Below are positions 6,577 to 13,454 of a stretch of DNA of 13,675 bases, piece by piece. The stretch covers positions 1 to 13,675 of the forward strand of contig JAATGO010000282.1 in the NCBI GenBank assembly GCA_015654605.1, in the 5' to 3' direction. A program made the position numbers and the translations under genes. Every line of letters starts with the position of its first letter. Within the stretch, counting starts at the first letter, position 1. The notes under the pieces were generated by a model. It saw nothing but the letters and a program-made list of their open reading frames with translations. It was not told the DNA's origin and made no database searches. The stretch is from Betaproteobacteria bacterium (GTDB lineage: Bacteria; Pseudomonadota; Gammaproteobacteria; Burkholderiales; Burkholderiaceae).

Positions 6577-7023
6577 ATGACTTCACCAGCAGTTTTCTTT
6601 TTAAATGGCCCTAATGCCAATCTCTATGGTCTTGATCCTGATGGTACTTATGGACGTCATAGTTTTGTAGCACTGCAGGAGCGTTGTCAGGTACGAGCAA
6701 CGTCATTGTCTTTGCATCTGGAATTTCGTCAATCCAACCATGAAGGGGAAATCATTGATTGGATTCAGGAAGCACGTACACAGGCGCAGGGTATTATCAT
6801 CAATGCGACCGGGTTGACCTATACCTCTGTCGCCATTCTGGATGCATTGCTCTCATTCCCCGGTCCTATCATCGAAGCGCACATGAGTAATATCTGGAAG
6901 CGTGAACCATTTCGCCATTCTTCTTTTATTTCAAAGGCAGCTACAGGCGTTATTGCTGGCTTGGGGGCGCTTGGATATGAGTTGGCGCTGGAGGCGATTG
7001 CCGTACTGCTCCACGATAAGTGA
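6577..7023 (+). CDS. Type II 3-dehydroquinate dehydratase-like protein with a substituted lid arginine
   Basis: A protein of 148 residues that aligns along its length with type II dehydroquinases (AroQ). It has 'FLNGPNANL' (8-16), Tyr25 (catalytic base in 'YG'), 'QSNHEGEIIDWI' (52-63), 'IINATGLTYTS' (74-84), His102 in 'EAHMSN' (catalytic acid), and 'REPFRH' (109-114). In true AroQ the flexible lid reads 'LGxREPxxYG' and its Arg is essential for catalysis. Here the same-length loop is YGLDPDGTYG, with Asp20 at the Arg position. 'PAGLTHTS' has also become 'ATGLTYTS'. It is therefore likely a paralogue acting on a related cyclic or enolisable substrate rather than the shikimate-pathway enzyme (inference). 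AGGAG at 6565-6569, seven bases from the ATG, fixes the start. It lies inside a catabolic operon rather than near biosynthetic genes. Confidence 0.9.
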   Translation: MTSPAVFFLNGPNANLYGLDPDGTYGRHSFVALQERCQVRATSLSLHLEFRQSNHEGEIIDWIQEARTQAQGIIINATGLTYTSVAILDALLSFPGPIIEAHMSNIWKREPFRHSSFISKAATGVIAGLGALGYELALEAIAVLLHDK

Positions 7024-7083
7024 TTCGACGCGATTTTTTTCAATTAAGTTCGGCTCTGTTTTACATTTGTTTTGAACGTATTT

Positions 7084-8049
7084 ATGTCATCCTCCCTTAT
7101 CTCTATGGCACCAGAACGACAAGAAATTTTAGTTTTTTTCAGTAATTTTGATTCATTCGACATCTGGAAGAGGCTTTTGGAAAAAGCATTGCCGGGGTTG
7201 CGCGTGATGCAGCCGGAGCAAATTGACCATCCGAATGATGTGCACTATGCCTTGGTCTGGAAGCCGCCACAAGATTTTTTTGCGCGCTATCCCTATCTGA
7301 AAATGGTTATTAATCTGGGCGCTGGTGTGGACTCTTTGCTGGGACGAAAAGATTTGCCTGCTATTCCCATTACTCGGTTGTCTGATCCCAATATGGCGCG
7401 CATGATGAGCAGCTATATCGTATTAAATGTTTTGCGATTTTCTCGGGATATTCCTTATTTTGAAAAGGCGCAGCGAGAACGACGCTGGGCCTATTTACAT
7501 CCACGTAATCCAGAGTCTATTCGTGTAGGGGTGTTGGGATTAGGAGAGCTTGGTGCCTATGCTGCCAACGAATTAACGCGACATGGTTTTTTTGTAAAGG
7601 GATGGGCGAGAACATCTAAAATCCTGGCAGGAGTGCATTGCAGTGATGGTATGGCAAGTTTGCCCGAGTTTCTTGCACAAACAGATATTTTAGTTGTCAT
7701 GCTACCGCTGACTTCTGATACACGGCATCTGCTTGATGCAGAACGGTTGGCATTATTGCCAAAAGGATGTTGCTTAATCAATGCTTCTCGCGGCGAGGTA
7801 ATCGATCAGGAGGCATTGATCAGTGCCTTACAAAGTGGAGCGGTGGCACAAACAGCACTCGATGTTTTTGCCATTGAGCCATTACCAGAGGATAGCCCAT
7901 TATGGGATATGGAAAACGTTTTGATTACGCCTCATTTAGCATCGGTGGCGATTCCTGAATCTGCCGTTGCACAGATTGTGGAGAATATCAGGCGAATGGA
8001 TAAGGGGGAGACGGTGTTGCATCAAATAGACCCCCAACGGGGATACTGA
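7084..8049 (+). CDS. D-2-hydroxyacid dehydrogenase, GhrA-type glyoxylate/hydroxypyruvate reductase
   Basis: An NAD(P)H-dependent 2-hydroxyacid dehydrogenase of about 321 residues. It shows the dinucleotide motif GLGELG (about 152-157) and the catalytic triad of the family: Arg236 in 'NASRGEV', Glu265 in 'DVFAIEPLP' and His284 in 'ITPHLAS'. An Arg-Thr-Ser after the second strand ('GWARTSK') suggests preference for NADPH, as in GhrA. The family reduces glyoxylate, hydroxypyruvate or other 2-oxoacids to D-2-hydroxyacids. I prefer the ATG at 7084. A TTG at 7072 would add four residues, and an ATG at 7105 is also possible; none has a good ribosome binding site. It is the last gene of the plus-strand operon and probably handles a small 2-oxoacid released by ring breakdown (inference). 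Confidence 0.93.
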   Translation: MSSSLISMAPERQEILVFFSNFDSFDIWKRLLEKALPGLRVMQPEQIDHPNDVHYALVWKPPQDFFARYPYLKMVINLGAGVDSLLGRKDLPAIPITRLSDPNMARMMSSYIVLNVLRFSRDIPYFEKAQRERRWAYLHPRNPESIRVGVLGLGELGAYAANELTRHGFFVKGWARTSKILAGVHCSDGMASLPEFLAQTDILVVMLPLTSDTRHLLDAERLALLPKGCCLINASRGEVIDQEALISALQSGAVAQTALDVFAIEPLPEDSPLWDMENVLITPHLASVAIPESAVAQIVENIRRMDKGETVLHQIDPQRGY

Positions 8050-8165
8050 TGTGCTTAGCATGTGCGGCAAGTAATGTTGATGTTGAATTGATTATTTCAC
8101 CTTTGCTTAGGAATGTGCTTATCTATCTACGTAAATAATTCTGGCAGCATTTGCACGCACAGTAC
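8050..8165. other. Convergent intergenic region without a visible terminator
   Basis: 116 bases between the ends of the plus-strand operon and the minus-strand transporter operon. I looked for a GC-rich hairpin with a T-run on either strand and found none. Transcripts from the two sides may overlap or end by Rho. Confidence 0.35.
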
Positions 8166-8993
8166 TTAGTGTCCACTTTCGACGCTCAGAACTTTCCCCA
8201 GACCGAAGAACATATTAGCAATGATTAAGACTACCGATGTCAGAATAATGTAGATAACGGATAGGGCAGCTAAAGTTGGATCAGCAAATTCACGGACATA
8301 GTTGTACATCACAACCGGTAATGTTTGTGTTGCCTGAGTGGTGATGAACAAGGATGCGGTGAATTCATTGAACGACATGATGGCAGCAAAAAGCCAGCCG
8401 CCAAATAAGCCTGGAGCTAGTAGTGGCAAGGTAATCGTTGTGATGACGCGTAATGGGGAAGCGCCAAGACTAGCGGCAGCACGTTCGATTTGCAGATCCA
8501 GATTCTCAAGAGAGACATAGATGCTACGCAGTACAAATGGCAATACCAAGATAACGTGGCACACCACGACAATGGCAAAACCACGTTCGACATCAAACTG
8601 GGCATTAAGAATCAATAAGCCTAGACCAATCGTGAAATGGGGAATGATCAGGGGCGACATCAATACTGTTTGCAGTGCTTCCTTATGGGCGAAGTGGTAA
8701 CGTTTGATTGCGATAGCCAGTGTGGCTCCAATGACCAGTGCGATAGAAGACGCCCAGGCAGTAACGATGGCACTGGATACGAAGCTGGTTCTGAAGTCTT
8801 GATAAGAGAATGCACGTCTGAACCAGCGAAAAGACCAGGCTTGAGGTGGAAAGCTGAGTATGGCTTTGTCATTGAGAGAAGCAATGGTGACGACCAGTAC
8901 TGGCGTGAGGATAAAAATGATGATGGACAGAACCAGCGCATAGCCTCCCCAACGTAACAGACGAGCATATAGCGGATACGGAATACTTTTCAT
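8166..8993 (-). CDS. ABC transporter permease, PotC-like
   Basis: Inner-membrane permease of about 275 residues with roughly six hydrophobic segments, the first near residues 15-35. The cytoplasmic EAA loop is clear: 'ERAAASLGASPLRVITTITLPLL' region (about 170-192), with the conserved Gly in SLGA, which couples to the ATPase. The binding-protein-dependent transport domain and the small size match PotC-type second permeases. I chose the ATG at 8993 because it overlaps the stop of the upstream permease as ATGA. An in-frame ATG at 9017 would add eight residues and lengthen the overlap. It is the last gene of the minus-strand operon and converges on the 2-hydroxyacid dehydrogenase gene across 116 bases in which I see no clear terminator. 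Confidence 0.94.
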   Translation of the reverse strand: MKSIPYPLYARLLRWGGYALVLSIIIFILTPVLVVTIASLNDKAILSFPPQAWSFRWFRRAFSYQDFRTSFVSSAIVTAWASSIALVIGATLAIAIKRYHFAHKEALQTVLMSPLIIPHFTIGLGLLILNAQFDVERGFAIVVVCHVILVLPFVLRSIYVSLENLDLQIERAAASLGASPLRVITTITLPLLAPGLFGGWLFAAIMSFNEFTASLFITTQATQTLPVVMYNYVREFADPTLAALSVIYIILTSVVLIIANMFFGLGKVLSVESGH

Positions 8994-9847
8994 GAGTGTG
9001 TTCTCGTTTGTTGCCATTTCTGTGTGGCACGTTTGAGCAGAACCAATACGACGATGGTCAATATCAGACCCGCGACATTCAGGCTTGCCGCAAAAGGGAA
9101 ATTCATGGAAGAAAAACCAAGTTGATATACCAGGGTGGCGACAGTGTTGACTCGACCACCGCCAATGATTTGTGGCGTGGCAAAAGCGCTGAAGGTCCAG
9201 GCAAAGGCAGTTGTCATGCCTGCAGCAATACCAGGTATGGATAGCGGCAACGTGATAGTGAGAAAGCAGCGTACAGGACCTGCACCAAGACTGATAGCGG
9301 CTTTTTCGTAATCACGGTTGATATGCGCCAATGCTGCGGAAAGCATGAGTACTACAACAGGAATGGTGACATGGATCAGTGCGACCAAGACACCAAATTG
9401 GGTAAACATTAATGTTAAGGGAGTTTCTATGAGACCAGATTTGGTGAGGATGGAGTTAATGAAACCGTTATTACCCAGCACAATGATCCAGGAGTAGGTT
9501 CTGACGATTTCGCCTAAGAATAAAGGGGTGATGGCGATGATCAGAATGGCTGCTTTCAATAATTTACGTTCAGTACGTACTAAAGCGTAAGCCAGGGGAT
9601 AGGCCAATAGTACGGTGAAAATGGAGGTTTTGATACTTAGCCACAGTGTGTTCCAGAAAGCATTGGCATAGATTACCTTGAACAGGGCAGTGAAGTTGTC
9701 TAGTGTGAATCCTCCAACATCGAGTGAACCGGGAATAAAGGAGCGGATGCTGTATTGGAAGACAGTAAAGATGGCAATGCTCAGTATTATCGCTAGTAGC
9801 GTTGCTGGGCCAATGAACCAGAACAAGAAACCTGATCTTGCTTGCAT
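8990..9847 (-). CDS. ABC transporter permease, PotB-like
   Basis: Inner-membrane permease of 285 residues. A strongly hydrophobic first segment (about 7-30) is followed by an external loop and five further hydrophobic segments. The EAA loop 'EKAAISLGAGPVRCF' begins near residue 181. With the next gene it forms the PotB/PotC-type heterodimeric channel of a binding-protein-dependent importer. GGGA at 9853-9856, five bases before the ATG, supports the start. Its stop overlaps the PotC-like start by four bases, so they are translationally coupled. The binding-protein gene lies 174 bases upstream, with a stem-loop in the gap. The cognate ATPase is likely the one encoded at 3118-4287 (inference). 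Confidence 0.95.
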   Translation of the reverse strand: MQARSGFLFWFIGPATLLAIILSIAIFTVFQYSIRSFIPGSLDVGGFTLDNFTALFKVIYANAFWNTLWLSIKTSIFTVLLAYPLAYALVRTERKLLKAAILIIAITPLFLGEIVRTYSWIIVLGNNGFINSILTKSGLIETPLTLMFTQFGVLVALIHVTIPVVVLMLSAALAHINRDYEKAAISLGAGPVRCFLTITLPLSIPGIAAGMTTAFAWTFSAFATPQIIGGGRVNTVATLVYQLGFSSMNFPFAASLNVAGLILTIVVLVLLKRATQKWQQTRTHS

Positions 9848-9986
9848 AGTGTTCCCGAAAGTTGGGGAAATCCAAAAATAAGGGGTAGTCTGGGACGACC
9901 CGTATGGGTAAAAACGAGGTGAATCTACGAAATATTCTGTCCATTAATGATGATACCGTAGACCAATAATACGCTACTGGCCTGCG

Positions 9987-10014
9987 GTGCTATTGTGCTA
10001 TTTTCGGAAAATAG
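9987..10014 (-). repeat. Stem-loop and 8-base tandem repeat between binding-protein and permease genes
   Basis: A perfect inverted repeat, CTATTTTC (9998-10005) and GAAAATAG (10007-10014), lies eight bases past the binding-protein stop codon on the minus strand. Beside it, GTGCTATT occurs twice in tandem (9987-9994 and 9995-10002). No T-tract follows on the minus strand. In importer operons a hairpin at this position often protects the binding-protein mRNA and lowers permease expression; that role is inferred here. Confidence 0.45.
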
Positions 10015-10021
10015 TCAGGCA

Positions 10022-11050
10022 TTAACGAGACATGATATTTTCAGTAAACCATTTGCGCCATTCCGCTGTTTTGGCTGCACGTAATTTATTGTCAATCACA
10101 ATAGTTTGTTTATTCCACTGATCTTGCGTCGTGAATACCCCTGGTAAGGCCGCATCTTCTTTACTGACTTTGGCATTCAATACAACGGGGCTGGCCTTCT
10201 GGCTATCGACGATTTTTGCCTGTACTTCAGGAGAGAGGGCAATATTCATGAACTTATATGCGAGATCAGCATGTTTTGTGCCCTTCATGATCCCCATGGT
10301 ATCCACACCCAACACGGCTCCTTCTTTAGGAATGATAAGTTTGATCGGAACGCCTTGGCCAATCATGTAGTAGGCATTGATGGATAACAAAATTTGTACA
10401 GGTGTTTCACCAGTGGCAAGCAACTGCTGACTGCTGGCATCATTGGAATAGAACGATTTGAAGTTGGGTTTCAACGCGAGTAATTTGGCTTGGCCTTTTT
10501 CCCAGGTTTCTGGCGTGGCACCAGATAATAAGGCAGAGACGGCAATGATGTGGCTTGGATCGAAATCCGGTGCTGAGACCATGTTTTTGAGTTTAGGATT
10601 CCATAAATCTTCCCAGCTATTAAAGGGAATATCTTTAGGAACCAGATCAGGTCGATAACCGATGGTGTAGACATAAGCCCAGCTGCCGATATGGTAAGGA
10701 CTGATATTAGCTTGCGGGACTAAATTGACCATGTTCGGAATTTTTGATGGATCTAATTTTTCGAACAGGTTGGCGTCCACATAGAGCCAACCAATATGCG
10801 AGGTGGTAAAGGTGATATCGCTTTCTGGTGTTTTGCTGAGTTTTGCCTTATTCAGACGGTCGATGGTGCCACCAGTGACGTATTGCACTTCCACACCGGT
10901 TTGACGAGTAAATTCCTTCCCTATGGTGTCATCAATGAGATCGCGGAAACTGCCTCCCCATGTGCTAACTACGAATTTGTCGGCAGCTTGAGCATGCATG
11001 CCAATGATGGCACTGGTGAGAAGACCTGCTGTAAAAAGTTTTTTCAACAT
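10022..11050 (-). CDS. ABC transporter periplasmic substrate-binding protein, PotD-like family
   Basis: Extracellular solute-binding protein of 342 residues in the PotD/SBP_bac_8 class. The N-terminus is a classic Sec signal peptide: MLKK, a hydrophobic core of about 15 residues, then an AQA-A cleavage site after residue 22. There is no lipobox Cys, so the mature protein is free in the periplasm. The mature part opens with 'FVVSTWGGSF', typical of this family. The ATG at 11050 is preferred over the longer frame (11077) because AAGG at 11057-11060 is correctly spaced and the signal peptide then begins properly. It lies downstream of the flavin reductase gene and upstream of the two permease genes on the same strand. 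The family binds polyamines, other amines, or organic acids. I cannot tell which from sequence. Confidence 0.94.
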   Translation of the reverse strand: MLKKLFTAGLLTSAIIGMHAQAADKFVVSTWGGSFRDLIDDTIGKEFTRQTGVEVQYVTGGTIDRLNKAKLSKTPESDITFTTSHIGWLYVDANLFEKLDPSKIPNMVNLVPQANISPYHIGSWAYVYTIGYRPDLVPKDIPFNSWEDLWNPKLKNMVSAPDFDPSHIIAVSALLSGATPETWEKGQAKLLALKPNFKSFYSNDASSQQLLATGETPVQILLSINAYYMIGQGVPIKLIIPKEGAVLGVDTMGIMKGTKHADLAYKFMNIALSPEVQAKIVDSQKASPVVLNAKVSKEDAALPGVFTTQDQWNKQTIVIDNKLRAAKTAEWRKWFTENIMSR

Positions 11051-11208
11051 TACAAACCTTTTAAAAGAAATGCTCATTCAATCATGAAGAACTACCTGGT
11101 ATGCACTGAAGGTTTCCCATTCAGCAGTACTACTGATGCTACGAAGATAATGCATGAGATGGCAAAGTCAGTTTTTTTGCATCTCTTGTTTTCTGAGTGC
11201 TCTCTGTT
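11051..11208. promoter_or_regulatory. Intergenic region upstream of the binding-protein gene
   Basis: A 158-base gap within the minus-strand gene run, long enough for a second promoter or a processing site. It contains GCATGAGATG at 11152-11161, a 10-base word also found at 13326-13335 upstream of the monooxygenase gene. A weak promoter-like pair (CTGACT, 16 bases, TATCTT, read on the minus strand) overlaps this area but matches consensus at only four of six bases in each hexamer. Confidence 0.3.
11057..11060 (-). promoter_or_regulatory. Shine-Dalgarno that sets the binding-protein start
   Basis: AAGG (within AAAAGG) lies six bases before the ATG at 11050, and nothing comparable precedes the longer alternative at 11077. 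This fixes the start at the beginning of the signal peptide. Confidence 0.7.
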
Positions 11209-11697
11209 TCAAGCCGCAAATTGCGTCAATTGCCGATAACTGCGATCAGAAAAAACTAGCGGCAGACTGGGTGCTGTGCGTAGATCAATGACTTCACCGA
11301 CAATAATGACGTGGCTACCAAACTCTAATGTTGTCGCCAGTGTGCAATCAAAGGAACATGTTGCTTCCTCTAAAGCAGGAGCTGCCGTGGTCAATGTTTG
11401 CCACTGAGCGACGGCAAAACGGTTGTCGCGCAGCTCCGGGATCAAACCTGCGAAAGCATCGGCGACACGCCACTGTTGCTGTGCCAAAACATTGGCAGCA
11501 AACACGCCATTTTCACGCATAATGGACAGCACGCGCGCGTCTTTGTGGATGCAAAGAATGACGGAAGGCGGCTCCATCGATAGCGACGACAGACTGGAAA
11601 CAGTCACTCCGGCTTTTCCGCCACTTCCATCGGTGGTGATTACCGCTACACCAGAGGCGGTAAGGCGCATGGCGTCACGGAAGCGGTTTGCATCCAT
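11209..11697 (-). CDS. Flavin reductase, HpaC-like partner of the monooxygenase
   Basis: Flavin reductase-domain protein of 162 residues. It has the usual opening 'FRDAMRLTASGVAVITT' (6-22), the flavin-binding 'GVTVSSLSSLSMEPPSVILCI' region (30-50), and a C-terminal 'GSHVIIVGEV' (127-136) followed by 'DRSYRQL'. Such enzymes use NAD(P)H to make free reduced flavin for a separate oxygenase. Its ATG overlaps the stop codon of the HpaB-type gene by one base (TAATG), and GGGA at 11706-11709 lies eight bases upstream, so the two are translationally coupled. That arrangement identifies it as the small component of a two-component monooxygenase. Confidence 0.93.
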   Translation of the reverse strand: MDANRFRDAMRLTASGVAVITTDGSGGKAGVTVSSLSSLSMEPPSVILCIHKDARVLSIMRENGVFAANVLAQQQWRVADAFAGLIPELRDNRFAVAQWQTLTTAAPALEEATCSFDCTLATTLEFGSHVIIVGEVIDLRTAPSLPLVFSDRSYRQLTQFAA

Positions 11698-13148
11698 TAT
11701 TTTTGTCCCATGACAGCATCTGACAGACCTGCTGATTTACGTACAAAATCCAGCGGTCCCGAGAAATCAAAATTGCTGTAGACAGCAGCCAGGTGGCTAA
11801 AATGAGGTGCTTGTGCAAATTGAACAAATGCCAGGCGATGTCCGGCATAGTCCGAATTAAGCAGATCACGGGCAAATGCCAGTAGCTTGCGGCGGTCATC
11901 CGAATTCCACTGCTCATTGAGTGTGTAGAATTTTTTGAGCCATTGACTGCTTTCTCCCTTGGCAAATGAAGAGGCATTGGGTGTGACGCACAATTGGCCA
12001 CCACAGAGCTCACGTGCGATGTGCATCATATGGGGTAATTGTGAGCAAGCATGAACACGCCCCGCATAAAGCAATGATTGGTGTGGCATGAGCAACCCAC
12101 CTGGGCTTTTCTCCGCCATCGCGATGGAGGCGGTTAAATGGGCATTAATCCCTTCTCGATAGCACACCAGATCTGCCAGTTTTTCTCTGACTCCTTGCAG
12201 TTTATCCAGACCGGTCTGCTTGGCGTTCCACATGGCAGCGCCAATCATCATGTCGGCGTTATAGAGCAAGCGTAATACATAAGGAAATGCCGAGTAGCGA
12301 TGCAGGGTGCTGCGTACATACTGGGCCGCCTTGGTATGGCGATAGAAAAACACGTCTTCCCAGGGAATTAAGACATTGTCAAAGACGACCAATGCTTCAA
12401 CTTCATCGAAACGATTGGAAAGAGGGTAGTCTTCGGTGTTTTGACGGCCAGCAAAACCACTGCGGCAAATGTGCTTGACACCAGGTGCTCCCATTTTGAC
12501 GATGCAGCCTAATGCGTAGTCAGAGAGCCCCTCACTCGTCCATGCGCCAACGGTGGGTTTGAGGAATGCCTGGTCAGCATAGGCCGCTGCAGTTTCATAC
12601 TTGGCACCGCGAATGATGATGCCAGTATCAGTTTCTTTGACGACATGCACCATCATGTCCGGATCCTGATCCTGTGGTGCCAGAGAACGATCTCCTTTTG
12701 GGTCGGTATTTGCTGATACGTGAAAAATATCGTTTTCTACGACGGCTTTGATATGACGATCGATGTTATCAGCGAAACGGGGATCGATTTGTGCCAGCAT
12801 GTCACGACCATCATAGAGTGACCACATTTCTCCAATGGTTTCATCTCCGACACGAGTAACGACCCCTCCAATGTCTTTCAGAACCGCGTCCACTGCAGTT
12901 AGTTTATCGCTCCAGTCTTTTTGCTCAACGGGAGGTTTATAGAAGACCGAATGGGCTTGACCATTGTCTTGATAGACTAGTTTGTCGGCATATTTTTCTT
13001 CATACGCCATGTCATACATGCGCGCTTTGACATCGACGATAGGTGTAAATGCAGGATGTGTGGTGACATCGCGGACACGCTCCCCGTCAATCCAGATTTC
13101 CCGTCCATCTTTCAGACCTTCGCGGTACTGATTACCCGTGCGTATCAT
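11697..13148 (-). CDS. HpaB-family flavin-dependent monooxygenase, large component (4-hydroxyphenylacetate 3-hydroxylase family)
   Basis: Oxygenase component of 483 residues in the HpaB/PvcC/TftD family, which hydroxylates phenolic or related rings using FADH2 from a reductase partner. Visible family marks are the opening MIRTGNQY, a 'TDPKGDRS' block (148-155), 'GIIIRGAK' (176-183), 'NRFDEVEALVVFDNVLIPWEDVFF' region (245-268), and the C-terminal-domain 'GGQLCVTP' (383-390). Length is slightly below E. coli HpaB. The ATG at 13148 is preferred to 13157 because AAGGG at 13158-13162 is nine bases away from it but directly abuts the earlier ATG. It is the first gene of the minus-strand operon with the flavin reductase and importer parts. 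The substrate need not be 4-hydroxyphenylacetate: no homoprotocatechuate genes are nearby. Halophenol or N-heteroaromatic hydroxylation are alternatives. Confidence 0.95.
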   Translation of the reverse strand: MIRTGNQYREGLKDGREIWIDGERVRDVTTHPAFTPIVDVKARMYDMAYEEKYADKLVYQDNGQAHSVFYKPPVEQKDWSDKLTAVDAVLKDIGGVVTRVGDETIGEMWSLYDGRDMLAQIDPRFADNIDRHIKAVVENDIFHVSANTDPKGDRSLAPQDQDPDMMVHVVKETDTGIIIRGAKYETAAAYADQAFLKPTVGAWTSEGLSDYALGCIVKMGAPGVKHICRSGFAGRQNTEDYPLSNRFDEVEALVVFDNVLIPWEDVFFYRHTKAAQYVRSTLHRYSAFPYVLRLLYNADMMIGAAMWNAKQTGLDKLQGVREKLADLVCYREGINAHLTASIAMAEKSPGGLLMPHQSLLYAGRVHACSQLPHMMHIARELCGGQLCVTPNASSFAKGESSQWLKKFYTLNEQWNSDDRRKLLAFARDLLNSDYAGHRLAFVQFAQAPHFSHLAAVYSNFDFSGPLDFVRKSAGLSDAVMGQK

Positions 13149-13157
13149 AGTTAACAT

Positions 13158-13162
13158 CCCTT
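13158..13162 (-). promoter_or_regulatory. Shine-Dalgarno that sets the monooxygenase start
   Basis: AAGGG sits nine bases before the ATG at 13148 and immediately beside the ATG at 13157, leaving no spacing for the latter. It argues for the shorter, 483-residue product. Confidence 0.65.
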
Positions 13163-13403
13163 ATGGTTGGATGGGTCATATGATGTCGTTTCTACCGTGA
13201 TTCGTAAAATCGCTTTTTCTTTTTGCTTGCGTCAGTTTTTCTGATGCTAGTCTCTGGCATGGTGTGGTGGGTATTTTGCAGTAGATATTGGAATAACTTT
13301 AGTGGGGGAGATGATATGTAACAACGCATGAGATGCATCGTTATCTGTTAATTAATAATGCGAAAGAGGAAGAGGGAGGGGGAGCGCAGAAATGGGGGGA
13401 GTA
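13163..13403. other. Intergenic region upstream of the monooxygenase operon
   Basis: About 240 bases between the monooxygenase start region and the NlpC/P60 terminator. It should contain the promoter of the minus-strand operon, but I find no convincing hexamer pair. It holds GCATGAGATG at 13326-13335, running into the palindrome GATGCATC (13332-13339). A 23-base all-purine stretch (13362-13384) is followed by a run of six G (13394-13399) on the plus strand. No coding sequence is evident. Confidence 0.4.
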
Positions 13404-13438
13404 AAAAAATCAAAGAGGCGAGTAAAAATTTTACTCGC
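13404..13438 (-). terminator. Rho-independent terminator of the NlpC/P60 gene
   Basis: GCGAGTAAAA (13418-13427) and TTTTACTCGC (13429-13438) form a perfect 10-base-pair inverted repeat around one central base. On the minus strand it is followed by CTCTTTGATTTTTTT, giving a T-run. It begins 16 bases past the stop codon of the NlpC/P60 gene and separates that gene from the monooxygenase operon, which is read in the same direction. Confidence 0.75.
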
Positions 13439-13454
13439 AGAAATCTGATACGGC

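Noticed and set aside
8637..8957. Plus-strand open frame of 106 codons
   Set aside because: It is antisense to the PotC-like permease; its composition is that of a reversed hydrophobic gene.
10796..11239. Plus-strand open frame of 147 codons spanning the binding-protein N-terminus and the gap upstream
   Set aside because: Most of it is antisense to the signal peptide and N-terminal region of the binding protein; no ribosome binding site or family motif seen.
11675..12013. Minus-strand open frame of 112 codons within the monooxygenase gene
   Set aside because: It is a shifted frame of the HpaB-type gene, which reads cleanly in its own frame with conserved motifs at both ends.
11697..13148. 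Calling the oxygenase a true 4-hydroxyphenylacetate 3-hydroxylase (hpaB)
   Set aside because: No homoprotocatechuate pathway genes accompany it, and this family includes enzymes for many other phenols and heterocycles, so a substrate-specific symbol is not justified.
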